Assembly: GCA_017544405.1 (NCBI GenBank)
Contig: JAFYEE010000057.1
Span: forward strand, 1-35,526
Direction: 5' to 3'
Source of the DNA: Lachnospiraceae bacterium
Lineage (GTDB): Bacteria > Bacillota > Clostridia > Lachnospirales > Lachnospiraceae
Length of the DNA: 35,526 bases
Shown: positions 14,619 to 23,174 of the stretch, one piece after another
How the letters are laid out: every line of letters starts with the position of its first letter
Numbering within the stretch: the first letter of the stretch is position 1
Notes under the pieces: generated by a model
Database searches by the model: none
What the model saw: the letters and a program-made list of their open reading frames with translations, nothing else
Told to the model about the DNA's origin: nothing
Position numbers and translations under genes: made by a program

Positions 14619-16220
14619 TTACTTAAAACTGTTCACCGCTGCCTTCTCCGCTTCCAGCACACCGCGGTAGCTTACCAGGAAACGGTCGAAGCCTTCGACG
14701 TCCTCCTTCACCGGCTCGATGGTGGTGCCGGACTGGCCAGCAAAAATACGGTTGTCCAGATAATCGGGCAGAGTCTCGCCCTCCCCCTTCTCCAGCATGA
14801 AGGCCGTCAGAACAGCCATGCCCCAGGGGCCGCCCTCGCTGGCGGTATCCATGACGGTCACGGGCGCGTTCAGTGCGGCTGCCAGCATCCGCTGACCGAC
14901 GACGGGCGTCTTGAAGAGTCCGCCGTGTCCCATCAGACGGTCGATGGGCACATTCTCCTCCTTGGAGAGGATATCATTGCCGATCTTGAGCGTAGCCAAT
15001 GCGCTGTAGAGATTGCTGCGCATGAAATTCGCCAGGCTGAAGGATGCGTCGGGCTGACGGACCACCATGGGTCTGCCCTCGGAGAGGCCGGCCACCGGCT
15101 CCCCGGAGAAGAAGTTGACACTGACCACGCCGCCGCAGTCCGCATCTGCCTTCAGTGCTTCGTTGTAAAGCTTGCCGTAGAGCTCGTTCTTATCCGCCTT
15201 GATCCCCATCAGGGAAGCAAACTGGTCAAAGAGGTTCACCCACGCATTCAGGTCGGAGGTGCAGTTGTTGCAGTGCACCATGGCGACGGGCAGCCCGTCG
15301 GGCGTGGTGACCAGATCCAGCTCCTCGTAGTATTTTTTCATCGCCTTCTCCAGGACCACCATGGAGAAGATGGAGGTACCCGCGGATACATTGCCGGTGC
15401 GGACACGGACCGCATTCGTCGCGGTCATGCCGGTGCCTGCGTCTCCCTCGGGCGGCGCCATCGGGCAGCCGGGTTCCAGGGTTCCGGAAGGATCAAGCTT
15501 CTTCGCTCCCTCCGCGGTAAGGCAGCCGGCCTTCTCACCCGCCGGCAGCACACCGGGCAGGAGATCCTCCAGCTTCCAGTTCACGCCCTTTGACGCGACC
15601 AGCTTGTCAAACTTCTCGATCCTGCCGGCATCAAACTGACATTTTTCGGAGTCGATCGGGAACATGCCGGAGGCCTCGCCGACGCCGAGCACCTTCTCGC
15701 CGGAGAGCTGCCAGTGAATGTAACCGGCCAGCGTGGTGAAGAAGGTGATATCCTTCACATGGTCCTCTTTGTTCAGGACGGCCTGATAGAGATGCGCGAT
15801 GCTCCATCTCTGAGGAATGTTGAATTGGAAAAGGGGCGAGAGCTCCGCCACCGCCTCACCGGTGATCGTGTTTCTCCAGGTTCGGAAGGGAACCAGCAGC
15901 TCTCCTGCCGCATTGAACGGCATATAACCGTGCATCATCGCGGAAAATCCGAGTCCGCCGAGCTTCTTCAGGGGGATGCCGTATTTTGCCTTCACATCGG
16001 CTGCAACCCCTGCATAGGTATCCTGCAGTCCGGTCCAGATATCCTCAAGGGAATAGGTCCAGATGCCGTTCTCCAGGCGGTTCTCCCAGTCGTGGGTACC
16101 CATGGCGATCGGCTGGTGCGTCTCATCGATGAGAACGCCCTTGATCCTGGTGGAGCCGAATTCGATACCGAGGACGGCGCGGCCCTCTTCTATCGCCTTT
16201 TTTGCACTTTCGATACTCAT
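14619..16220 (-). CDS. FGGY-family sugar kinase, probable L-ribulokinase
   Basis: The start is MSIESAKKAIEEG (16220), with GAAAGAGAG upstream; the longer frame to 16280 adds a spurious arm. The 533-residue protein has the FGGY ATPase fold: VLGIEFGSTRIKGVLID (phosphate-1 loop), GLGFSAMMHGYMPF, GDAGTGMTATNAVRVRTGNVSAGTSIFSMV (phosphate-2/adenosine region), and HGGLFKTPVVGQRMLAAALNAPV. It would phosphorylate L-ribulose in the cytosol, the substrate needed by AraD next door. It belongs to the longer, atypical clostridial kinase type rather than the classical E. coli AraB, so substrate assignment rests mainly on the araD context; xylulose is the main alternative. Confidence 0.85.
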   Translation of the reverse strand: MSIESAKKAIEEGRAVLGIEFGSTRIKGVLIDETHQPIAMGTHDWENRLENGIWTYSLEDIWTGLQDTYAGVAADVKAKYGIPLKKLGGLGFSAMMHGYMPFNAAGELLVPFRTWRNTITGEAVAELSPLFQFNIPQRWSIAHLYQAVLNKEDHVKDITFFTTLAGYIHWQLSGEKVLGVGEASGMFPIDSEKCQFDAGRIEKFDKLVASKGVNWKLEDLLPGVLPAGEKAGCLTAEGAKKLDPSGTLEPGCPMAPPEGDAGTGMTATNAVRVRTGNVSAGTSIFSMVVLEKAMKKYYEELDLVTTPDGLPVAMVHCNNCTSDLNAWVNLFDQFASLMGIKADKNELYGKLYNEALKADADCGGVVSVNFFSGEPVAGLSEGRPMVVRQPDASFSLANFMRSNLYSALATLKIGNDILSKEENVPIDRLMGHGGLFKTPVVGQRMLAAALNAPVTVMDTASEGGPWGMAVLTAFMLEKGEGETLPDYLDNRIFAGQSGTTIEPVKEDVEGFDRFLVSYRGVLEAEKAAVNSFK

Positions 16221-16299
16221 GTTTTTCTCTCTTTCCGCTTCGTCCTCCCGCGCCCCGGGGGAACAGTCGGATCGAAGCAAATTTCAGGTATTTCGGCAT

Positions 16300-16339
16300 T
16301 TGCAGAGCTTTTACAATCGATTTCGCAAGCCCTATTTTA
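16300..16339 (-). promoter_or_regulatory. Possible promoter and catabolite-control-like dyad before the pentose operon
   Basis: On the minus strand TGCTAAAAT (TAAAAT at 16334–16339) resembles an extended -10 box, overlapping the stop codon of the YolD-like gene. Downstream at 16300–16316 a TTGTAAAAGCTCTGCAA partial dyad resembles a cre site but lacks the central CG. Both are weak calls. Confidence 0.3.
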
Positions 16340-16690
16340 GCATATCCCCTTATAATCCGAAACTGATTTTTCTATTTCAAAGGTTGAAATATCTACGAAT
16401 TCGATCCGGGTATCGATCACCTTGAGATAGCGGGCTTCCCGGTCGATCCGGGTCAGCGCTCCGGTGATCTTCAGGTATTCACCCCTGCAAAAATAAACCA
16501 CCGTGACCAGATCCATGGGCTTCGCCCGGTTCAGGGCGTAGTCCAGTTCTTCTTTCCGGTCCTCGGTGAGCTCCTTTTTGGGCACCACGACATGCTCCTT
16601 CGCGCGCAGCGCCTCCTCATATCCTTTTAAGGCAGCAAAGGGCATAAACTGCTTTGCCCTGTGCTGCCGGTCCATCCTGACATGTGTCAT
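16337..16690 (-). CDS. YolD-like family protein
   Basis: This 117-residue protein begins with MDRQHRAKQFMPFAALKGYEEALRAKE and has the VTVVYFCRGEYLKITGALTRID β-core typical of YolD-like proteins. These often sit beside Y-family DNA polymerases (UmuC/DinB) and are thought to help regulate them. No polymerase gene is present in the window, so here it stands alone, 22 bp behind the HD-GYP gene and before the pentose operon. Only a weak GAGAG ribosome site is visible. Confidence 0.85.
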   Translation of the reverse strand: MTHVRMDRQHRAKQFMPFAALKGYEEALRAKEHVVVPKKELTEDRKEELDYALNRAKPMDLVTVVYFCRGEYLKITGALTRIDREARYLKVIDTRIEFVDISTFEIEKSVSDYKGIC

Positions 16691-16712
16691 ACGATTCTCT
16701 CTTCTCTATCTT

Positions 16713-17840
16713 CTATCTCCCCGCGGAATCATCGGCCGCGAGCTCCATTCCGTCCTGGTTGACTTCCGCCTCAAATGCGGTACGGCATTTGCGGAAAGAC
16801 TCCAGCAGCTTCGGATTGAAGACGCCGCACTCTCCGAAGGTGATCATCTCAAAGGCGCGCTGCTTGGAATAGGCCTTTTTGTAGACGCGCTCTCCCACCA
16901 GTCCGTCATACGCGTCCGCGATCGATACCAGCTGCGCGGACAGCGGGATGTCATCTCCCTCGAGCCCGTCCGGATAGCCCTTACCGTCGTAGCGCTCGTG
17001 GTGGGAGCGGCAGATGGCCATCGTGGCGTTAAAATATTCCTCGCCGAGAAAATCCGCAACGCTGTCGAGCATTTCACAGCCCTTGGTGGTATGGGATTCC
17101 ATGATCTCCCGTTCCGAATCCGTCAGCCGTCCCGGCTTGAGCATGATGGCATCGGTGATGCAGATTTTGCCGATATCATGCAGCATGCTGCAGAAGGCAT
17201 AGGTCTCCACCTTCTCCTTCGTCAGCCCCAGCTCCGGATAATCCGCCATCACCTGCTGGCCCAGAATCTCCGTAAATCTGTGCACATGGCGGGCGTGGGC
17301 GCTGTATTCGAGATTGCGGTACTCCACCACCGTTCCCAGCGTTTCAAGGATTCCGTTCCGGCTGCGCTTCAGGTCCTCCGACCGACTCTGCAGCTCCTCG
17401 TTCTGCTTTTTCATCGTATCGTTCTGCACCGCGAGCTGGCGGCGCGCCGCCCCCTGGATCCGGCAGATGCGGATGGCATTCTTCAGCCTGCGCTGCACCA
17501 TTTTGGACCGGAAGGGCCTGCGGGCAAAATCGATCACGCCCATCTCAAAGATCTCATCCGGGGTCTCCTCGTCCTCCTCGCCTTCGATGATGGTCACCGG
17601 AACCTTCAGCGTGACCCCCTTGTGATTCAGTTCACGCAGGATCACGTTTCCCGGGATGTCCGGCAGATCCAGGCGCAGGAAGATCGCCGCCGTCTCCGCC
17701 AGATGCGCGGCGATCAGCTTTCCTCCCTCACTTCCGGTGGCGGCCCCCAGAATCTCATACCCTGACTTATCCAGTATTTCGGTTAATTCCGCACGTTCCA
17801 CGAGGTTGCCGTCGATTACGATGACCTTATTTGCACTCAT
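16713..17840 (-). CDS. HD-GYP domain protein with a degenerate receiver
   Basis: Residues ~1–125 have a receiver fold (KVIVIDGNLVERAELTEILDKSGYEILGA...). The acidic pair is reduced to a single Asp, and the phosphoacceptor position reads FLRLDLPDIPG, where Arg replaces the expected Asp. It is therefore probably not phosphorylated. A coiled-coil linker (~130–165) leads to an HD-GYP phosphodiesterase domain with MLHDIGKI and SHHERYDGKGYPDGLEGDDIPLSAQLVSIADAYDGL. The HD and GYP metal and substrate residues are intact, so c-di-GMP (or related dinucleotide) hydrolysis is likely. GGAGGAAG precedes the ATG. The upstream gene is FapA. Confidence 0.92.
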   Translation of the reverse strand: MSANKVIVIDGNLVERAELTEILDKSGYEILGAATGSEGGKLIAAHLAETAAIFLRLDLPDIPGNVILRELNHKGVTLKVPVTIIEGEEDEETPDEIFEMGVIDFARRPFRSKMVQRRLKNAIRICRIQGAARRQLAVQNDTMKKQNEELQSRSEDLKRSRNGILETLGTVVEYRNLEYSAHARHVHRFTEILGQQVMADYPELGLTKEKVETYAFCSMLHDIGKICITDAIMLKPGRLTDSEREIMESHTTKGCEMLDSVADFLGEEYFNATMAICRSHHERYDGKGYPDGLEGDDIPLSAQLVSIADAYDGLVGERVYKKAYSKQRAFEMITFGECGVFNPKLLESFRKCRTAFEAEVNQDGMELAADDSAGR

Positions 17841-17878
17841 GTCCGTCTTCCTCCGTGTTTCTTCCGATGCCGGTGATA

Positions 17879-20083
17879 TCAGCCGTTCTCCTCACGATTG
17901 CCGCGCGCTACGATCTCTTCTTTGCCGCCGGAGCGGATCTTCTGAAGGGTGACATCCAGCAGGTCCGTCTCCGCCTCCCAGAGCTCCTTCCCGATCTGGA
18001 TCTTCGCTCCGGTGAAGACCGTTCCGTGGACCACGATCTTCGCGCGAGAGATCTCGAGAAGCTGCGCGCGCAGCTCTTCCTGCCTTGCCGAAAGTTCCTT
18101 CTGGTCCGTCTCCTTGGTGTAGATCGCGTCTTCCACCTTGCGGTATACCTCCTGCTCGGCCAGCACCTCCCGCGGATACTTGTGACACATCTCATTGCGC
18201 GCATTGACCAGCATGCGAAGCTCCTCGGTCGTGCTCTTCAGGCGTCCGTACACTTCGTTGCTCTCCCTGATCAGGCGCTCCGATACCCCGGCGATCAGCA
18301 GAGTCGGGGTACCGCTCCTGCTGCCCACGTTCTGAGCTTCAACGCCCTTGACTCCGGTGCAGCGTCCGCCCATCACCATGGCATTTCTCTGTTCAAATAC
18401 CACCATCTCCTCCGCATGCAGCACGGAATTGACGGAATAGTTCACCTTTATGGACTCACCCGCGTGAACCTCGGTGCTCTCCAGGAACTTGGCCGTGACG
18501 GTTTTGTCGCAGTGGATCTGTCCTTTTCCGCCGCCGTTCATGCCCTTGCGCAGAAGGATTTCCCCGGTGGCATGAATGTTGGCGCCTTCCACAAAGCCAT
18601 CCACCACCAGATCCCCCTTCGCGTTGATCAGCACGCCGAAGCCCACATTGCCGCGAATGTGGAGATTTCCTTCAAAGACCACGTCTCCGGTGGCGGTCGT
18701 CACATCATCCAGCTCCAGCACATTGACGATCTCCAGCCGTTCCTTCTCGTAGGAAACCATCCCGTCGATCTTGGCGATGTAGGATTTGCGGTCCTCGGAG
18801 AGCTTAAAGCCCGATCCGTTCAGCACTTTCAGCTCCTTGCCGCGCACGGTGGGGATGGTCTTTCCGTAGACGTCATATCCGTCCGTTCCCTCCTCCGCAC
18901 TGTGGTACAGGGCCACCTGCGTCCCGGCCTCCACCGTGTCATACCACTCCACATCGCGGTAGTCCACCGATCCGTCCTCCAGGATCTTGGGCTTGCGGTT
19001 GACATTCGTCCGGAAGAAAAATTCATACCATCCGTCCTTGCCGGCTCTCGGAGCCTGCCCGCAGGCGATCAGCACCGTTTCCGCGCCGTACTGCCCTTCG
19101 GATGCCTTCTTGATCTCACGGCGCAGCATGCCCTTGTGGATCCCCGCATTCCAGATCTCGGTCAGAAGCGCCTCCTCGTCCGGAACCGCAGAAGGATCGC
19201 GTATGATCAGATAAGCCTCCATGCCGTCCTCTGAGATGGCGATGCTATAAGGCTCCTCTCCATCCGTCATCAGCTCGCTCAGGTCCCCGACGGAAGTCGC
19301 CGTGGACAGAGCGGACAGGAAACCTTGCTCCAGCGCCTGACGCATATTGCGCATATCCGTCGCGGAATAGCGCATTTTGCGGTAGCTCTCGACATCGATC
19401 CCGGCGACCAGCCCCAGCCGGATCTCCATCATCTGCCGGTAGGTATACCATGGATCATTGTATTTGCTCACATCCACCTGCTGCTCGAGTCCCAGGCGGA
19501 TCTCGCGCATCTGGCGCCAGTCATATTCCGGATGCGCGTAAACACGCACATCCAGACCTTTTTCCAGTCCGATGCGGATCTCTTCAAGCGCAGGCGCGCG
19601 ATATTCTTTTTTCAGGTACTGCTTCATGGGAAGTGCGCCGCGCAGGCCGTAGCGGATCTGTTTGATCTGTTCCGCGTCATATCCCTGCTCGGCATAGGAT
19701 TTCATCTCGAAGCCGTCGACCCGCGCCTTGCGCAGCTGACGGATGACATCGGGTGAAAAAGAAAGAAAATCGGAAATATCGACGCCGGATTCCAGCGCTC
19801 TGCGCATCTGGCGCATCCGGGCATAAGGTTGATCGGGGGAAGCATAGCGGCTTACATCCACACCGCTCTCAAGCCCCAGACGGATCTCCTCCATCTGGAA
19901 CCAGTCCAAAGCAGGATTACAAAGCGGTTTCGCGTCCAGGTTCTGCTCGAGCACCAGACGGATCTGCCGCATCTGTATCGCGAGGTATTCCGGGTTCGCG
20001 TAGATTTCTGTTTTCAGCCCGGCTTTTTTGCCTGCTTCGATTTCCGCCAGCTGATCCTGCGTAAATCCCTTCTCGTTCCCCAT
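17879..20083 (-). CDS. FapA/DUF342 protein with an N-terminal 26-residue repeat array
   Basis: This 734-residue protein has two parts. Residues ~1–255 carry about nine copies of a ~26-residue repeat, roughly 'Y..PeY...QMreIRLGLE.G.DVs', for example YAHPEYDWRQMREIRLGLEQ and YNDPWYTYRQMMEIRLGLVA. From ~270 on it is a DUF342/FapA polypeptide: the β-helix core (VVFEGNLHIRGNVGFGVLINAKGDLVVDGFVEGANIHATGEILLRKG) and a C-terminal helical stretch around KYPREVLAEQEVYRKVED. FapA-type proteins are linked to flagellar assembly or polarity and cell-surface polymer handling; the exact role here is unknown. The start ATG has only a distant AGGG. It is downstream of the DUF6472-like gene on the same strand. 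Confidence 0.88.
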   Translation of the reverse strand: MGNEKGFTQDQLAEIEAGKKAGLKTEIYANPEYLAIQMRQIRLVLEQNLDAKPLCNPALDWFQMEEIRLGLESGVDVSRYASPDQPYARMRQMRRALESGVDISDFLSFSPDVIRQLRKARVDGFEMKSYAEQGYDAEQIKQIRYGLRGALPMKQYLKKEYRAPALEEIRIGLEKGLDVRVYAHPEYDWRQMREIRLGLEQQVDVSKYNDPWYTYRQMMEIRLGLVAGIDVESYRKMRYSATDMRNMRQALEQGFLSALSTATSVGDLSELMTDGEEPYSIAISEDGMEAYLIIRDPSAVPDEEALLTEIWNAGIHKGMLRREIKKASEGQYGAETVLIACGQAPRAGKDGWYEFFFRTNVNRKPKILEDGSVDYRDVEWYDTVEAGTQVALYHSAEEGTDGYDVYGKTIPTVRGKELKVLNGSGFKLSEDRKSYIAKIDGMVSYEKERLEIVNVLELDDVTTATGDVVFEGNLHIRGNVGFGVLINAKGDLVVDGFVEGANIHATGEILLRKGMNGGGKGQIHCDKTVTAKFLESTEVHAGESIKVNYSVNSVLHAEEMVVFEQRNAMVMGGRCTGVKGVEAQNVGSRSGTPTLLIAGVSERLIRESNEVYGRLKSTTEELRMLVNARNEMCHKYPREVLAEQEVYRKVEDAIYTKETDQKELSARQEELRAQLLEISRAKIVVHGTVFTGAKIQIGKELWEAETDLLDVTLQKIRSGGKEEIVARGNREENG

Positions 20084-20118
20084 ACAGTCGCTGTCACCCT
20101 TTTTCCGGTAAGACCCCC

Positions 20119-20295
20119 CTACATCTGATGTCTCACCACACCATACTCATCGTCCAGTCGGAAAAACGGACACTCCTTTGCTCCGCCCGTGAGGAAATGG
20201 TACATATCATCCTCGTCCAGGTTCGCCATACAGTCGTACACCTCATCCTCTTCGTCATAGACATAATTGACACACATCTCGCAATCCGCACTCAT
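20119..20295 (-). CDS. Small Cys-rich protein (DUF6472-like)
   Basis: The 58-residue product starts best at MSADCEMCVNYVYDEED (20295), where GAGAGGA lies 9 bases upstream. An ATG at 20304 overlaps the rsmI stop codon (ATGA) and is an alternative. Four Cys residues (CEMC, YDC, CPFF) and many Asp/Glu suggest metal binding, and the FLTGGAKECPFFRLDDEYGVVRHQM end is recognisable from small clostridial proteins. Its coupling to rsmI suggests it is co-expressed. Function is unknown. Frames opened further upstream on the same strand overlap rsmI and are not credible. Confidence 0.8.
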   Translation of the reverse strand: MSADCEMCVNYVYDEEDEVYDCMANLDEDDMYHFLTGGAKECPFFRLDDEYGVVRHQM

Positions 20296-20300
20296 GTCGG

Positions 20301-21151
20301 TCATTCCTCTCCGTCTTCCAGCAGCGCGCGGTAGATCTCGCGCTTGCCGACTCCGCGGTCTCTGGCCACCTGCTTCATGGCCTCCTTGTGATCCATTCCG
20401 CGGTCCTCGTACAGCTTCATATGTTCCCCGATGCTCATGGCTTCCCACTGCGTCTGTTGCTCCTGCTTCAGGGAGGATCTGCTCCGTCCCTCGACCACCA
20501 GCACGTATTCCCCGCGGGGGTCCTCCCGTTCGTACATGGCCAGGGCCTGGGAAAAAGTGGTGGGAAGGATCGTCTCGAATTTCTTGGTAAGCTCCCTGCA
20601 CAGTGTTACCCGGCGGTCCCCCAGCGCCTCCAGAAGATCCTCCAGCGTGCGCTTTAGCCGATGGGGCGCCTCATAGAGGATCATCGTCCGCGTCTCCGAC
20701 TTAAGCTCTTCCAGGATCTCCTCCCGCTCTCTTTTCTCCGTTGGAAGAAAGGCCTCGAAGGCAAAGCGTCTGGTGGGCAGTCCCGACAGCGTCAGCGCCG
20801 TGATGCAGGCACAGGGACCCGGAAGGGAAGTGACGCTGATCCCGGCCTCCATGCACATCCGCACCAGCACTTCCCCGGGATCGGAGATGGCCGGCGTACC
20901 CGCATCCGTGATCAGGGCAATATTCGTTCCTGCCGGAGCTGTTCGATGAGAACGGCTGCCTTTTCCACCTTATTGAACTCGTGGTAGCTCGTCATGGGCG
21001 TGTGAATGTCAAAATGATTCAGGAGCTTTAAGCTGTTCCTGGTATCTTCCGCCGCGATCAGATCCGCCTGACGAAGCGTCTCGAGGATCCGGGGACTCAT
21101 ATCCCCGAGATTGCCGATGGGTGTGGCACATAGATATAAAGTTCCCGCCAT
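20301..21151 (-). pseudogene. rsmI: 16S rRNA (cytidine 2'-O) methyltransferase, frameshifted
   Basis: RsmI methylates C1402 of 16S rRNA in the decoding centre. The ATG at 21151 (MAGTLYLCATPIGNLGD, after AAAGGAG) opens a frame that stops at 20912–20914 after QERILP. A second frame continues exactly where the first fails: IALITDAGTPAISDPGEVLVRMCMEAG..., then SLPGPCACITALTLSGLPTRRFAFEAFLP to the normal C-terminus. Restoring one base near 20924–20930 (after QE and before AAT ATT GCC) joins the two. This is a one-base loss or a sequencing error. No slippery heptamer is visible, so programmed frameshifting is unlikely. The neighbouring order trmN–rsmI is as in Bacillus. Confidence 0.85.
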
Positions 21152-21181
21152 GAGATCTCCTTTGGCCTCCTGACACAGGTG

Positions 21182-21988
21182 TCAGAACCCGTACAGGTCC
21201 TTCACCTCCTGCGTATATACGTCCTGATCTTCGAAGAGAATCAGCGGTTTTTCCACGTTCATGCGCGGTTTTGCCCCCCGGATCGCCTCGAGGAGCACCA
21301 TGGTGGGCTCCCGGTCCGCGTAGGGGTATACCAGGCGCATGCGTTTGGGCTCCAGATGCATTTCCGACATCGTTGTCATAAGTTCCGGAAGCCGGAACGG
21401 ACGGTGCACGAGGAAGAAATGCCCTCCCGGCTTCAGGAGGGACGCAGCCGCACGCACCACATCCGCGAAGGTACAGCAGAGCTCATGCCGCGCGATCGCC
21501 TTGGCACCTAAAGGGTTGGTCAGCCCGTGGCTCTCCGTCATGTAGGGCGGATTGCTCGTGATCAGGTCAAAGGAGGAAAGCGGGAACAGTTCCCCTGCTC
21601 TGCGGATATCCCCGCAGACGATCTCCACCCGCTCCTCCAGGTGGTTGAGACGCACGCTCCGCTGCGCCATATCCGCGCTCTCCGGCTGAATCTCCAGACC
21701 GGTCAGATGTGCGCAGGGGGTCTTGGCCGCCAGCAGGATCGGAAGGATTCCGGTGCCGGTCCCGAGATCCAGGAGCAGGTCCCCCTTCGCCGCCTTCACA
21801 AAGCCCGAAAGCAGAACCGCATCCATCCCGAAGCAGAATTTACCGGGATTCTGGATCAGCCGATACCCGCACCGCTGCAGGTCGTCAAGCCTCTCCCCCT
21901 CCCTGAGCGGAAGAGCTTCCGTTTCCGGCGCCTTCGCCTTGCGGGCGCTGTCCTCTGTTTTTGCGGTGGTGATGCTTTCTGTGTTCAC
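21182..21988 (-). CDS. TrmN6-like tRNA (adenine-N6)-methyltransferase
   Basis: The core runs from LREGERLDDLQRCGYRLIQNPGKFCFGMDAVLLSGF through the S-adenosylmethionine loop LLLDLGTGTGILPILLA and the catalytic SNPPYM motif to KDLYGF. This matches the TrmN6/YabB family, which modifies tRNA1(Val) A37 in E. coli. The start is uncertain: no ATG lies just before the conserved region. GTG at 21988 (VNTESITTAKTED) is the first plausible start, overlapping the ricT tail by 104 bases; a start closer to the ricT stop (21885) would be more usual but needs a rare codon. The same frame stays open to 22504, but that part is a shadow of ricT. Confidence 0.82.
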   Translation of the reverse strand: MNTESITTAKTEDSARKAKAPETEALPLREGERLDDLQRCGYRLIQNPGKFCFGMDAVLLSGFVKAAKGDLLLDLGTGTGILPILLAAKTPCAHLTGLEIQPESADMAQRSVRLNHLEERVEIVCGDIRRAGELFPLSSFDLITSNPPYMTESHGLTNPLGAKAIARHELCCTFADVVRAAASLLKPGGHFFLVHRPFRLPELMTTMSEMHLEPKRMRLVYPYADREPTMVLLEAIRGAKPRMNVEKPLILFEDQDVYTQEVKDLYGF

Positions 21989-23165
21989 GATTACTGTTTC
22001 CACTCCGGTTCTCGCCGCCTTCCTGCTCGCGGCTTCTCGTCTCGTTGGGCGGAGCGGCAACGCTTCCGGCTTCTCCCTGCTCTCTGGCCAGGCCGTTCGG
22101 GCGCCGGTTCCTGCGGTCATTTCTGCGGCCTTCCCGCTTCTCGCCGCCATCCGGTGCCTGTCCGCCGTGTCCGTCCTCCGCACCGCGTCCGACCGATTTC
22201 TGATTCCGGGCAGCCTTGCCGCCCTTCTCCGGGCGCTCGGACTTCTCAGGCTTTCGATCCTCTCCGCTTTCTTTCGCCTGCTCCGCGCGCTGCGCACGCT
22301 GGGCGCGCTCGAGAGCCGCCGCCTCGCTGAGCTCCTTTTTGCGCTGCTTGCGCTTCTTGAGCAGCGTAAGCTGCGCGGCGGGATACTCCCGCATCTCCTT
22401 GTCTCCGTTGACATCCACGACAATGCGTACCGTCTGGCGGAGAATGTTGGTGCTGACCACATCCCCGGGGATTCCGTCCTCGGCTTCCACGTAGTCACCC
22501 ACATCCGGCATCGTCCGGTTGAGCTCTTCGTATACCTCTTCCTCGTACTTCAGGCAGCACATCAGTCTGCCGCAGACCCCGGAGATCTTCGTGGGGTTCA
22601 GGGCCAGATTCTGTTCCTTCGCCATCTTGATGGACACGGCGATAAAATCGTTCAGATAGGTTGCGCAGCACAAGGGTCTTCCGCAGGGACCGAATCCTCC
22701 GAGGGCTCTGGCCTCATCGCGGACACCGATCTGGCGCAGTTCTATGCGGGTGTGAAAAACAGCGGCCAGATCCTTGACCAGCTCCCGGAAGTCCACCCTT
22801 CCTTCCGCCGTAAAGTAAAAGAGGATCTTGCTGTTGTCGAAAGCATACTCCGCCTCGGTCACCTTCATGTCCAGCTCGTGCTCGCGCGCTTTTTCCTGGC
22901 AGACCTTTAAGGCATTCTCCTCCTTCCGGCGATTCTCCGCCACCTGCTCGTCATCCCGGCGGGACGCCTTGCGGATCACGGTCCGGAGGGGCTGAACAAC
23001 CTGCTCGTCCGCCACATCGCGGATCCCCGAGGCCACCTCCCCGTACTCGAGGCCCTTTGCAGTCTCTACAATGGCATGATCGCCCACCTGCAAATCGATC
23101 TGTCCCGGATCGAAAAAATAGGTCTTGCAGGTATTACGAAATCTGATTCCTACTACTTTTGTCAT
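21885..23165 (-). CDS. ricT: RicT (YaaT/PSP1 family) with a long basic tail
   Basis: The start is MTKVVGIRFRN (23165), with CGGAG upstream. Residues ~1–285 form the PSP1 core with the Cys motifs GFGPCGRPLCCATYL and GVCGRLMCCLKYEEE. In Bacillus the RicA–RicF–RicT complex holds [4Fe-4S] clusters and promotes RNase Y-dependent mRNA maturation and developmental decisions. Residues ~295–426 are a low-complexity K/R/E/G/N-rich tail, probably disordered, perhaps RNA-binding. The gene lies between holB and trmN as in Bacillus. A weak hairpin sits in its short leader. Confidence 0.93.
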   Translation of the reverse strand: MTKVVGIRFRNTCKTYFFDPGQIDLQVGDHAIVETAKGLEYGEVASGIRDVADEQVVQPLRTVIRKASRRDDEQVAENRRKEENALKVCQEKAREHELDMKVTEAEYAFDNSKILFYFTAEGRVDFRELVKDLAAVFHTRIELRQIGVRDEARALGGFGPCGRPLCCATYLNDFIAVSIKMAKEQNLALNPTKISGVCGRLMCCLKYEEEVYEELNRTMPDVGDYVEAEDGIPGDVVSTNILRQTVRIVVDVNGDKEMREYPAAQLTLLKKRKQRKKELSEAAALERAQRAQRAEQAKESGEDRKPEKSERPEKGGKAARNQKSVGRGAEDGHGGQAPDGGEKREGRRNDRRNRRPNGLAREQGEAGSVAAPPNETRSREQEGGENRSGNSNREHRKHHHRKNRGQRPQGEGAGNGSSSAQGGGEA

Positions 23166-23174
23166 CTTTTCTCC

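Noticed and set aside
9449..15593. Long ORFs antisense to the HTH, rpe/transketolase and kinase/araD genes (433, 541 and 587 residues)
   Set aside because: They lie opposite genes with clear family motifs and own ribosome sites, and their translations are Arg/His/Gly/Leu-rich shadows of GC-rich coding DNA.
16300..16316. CcpA cre site before the pentose operon
   Set aside because: The dyad lacks the central CG and has several mismatches, so it was kept only as a weak note in the promoter entry.
20912..20930. Programmed frameshift in rsmI
   Set aside because: No slippery heptamer or stimulatory structure is visible, and rsmI is not known for one.
21989..22504. Upstream extension of the TrmN-like frame
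   Set aside because: It overlaps the conserved ricT coding region in another frame and is Arg/Ser-rich with no family match.
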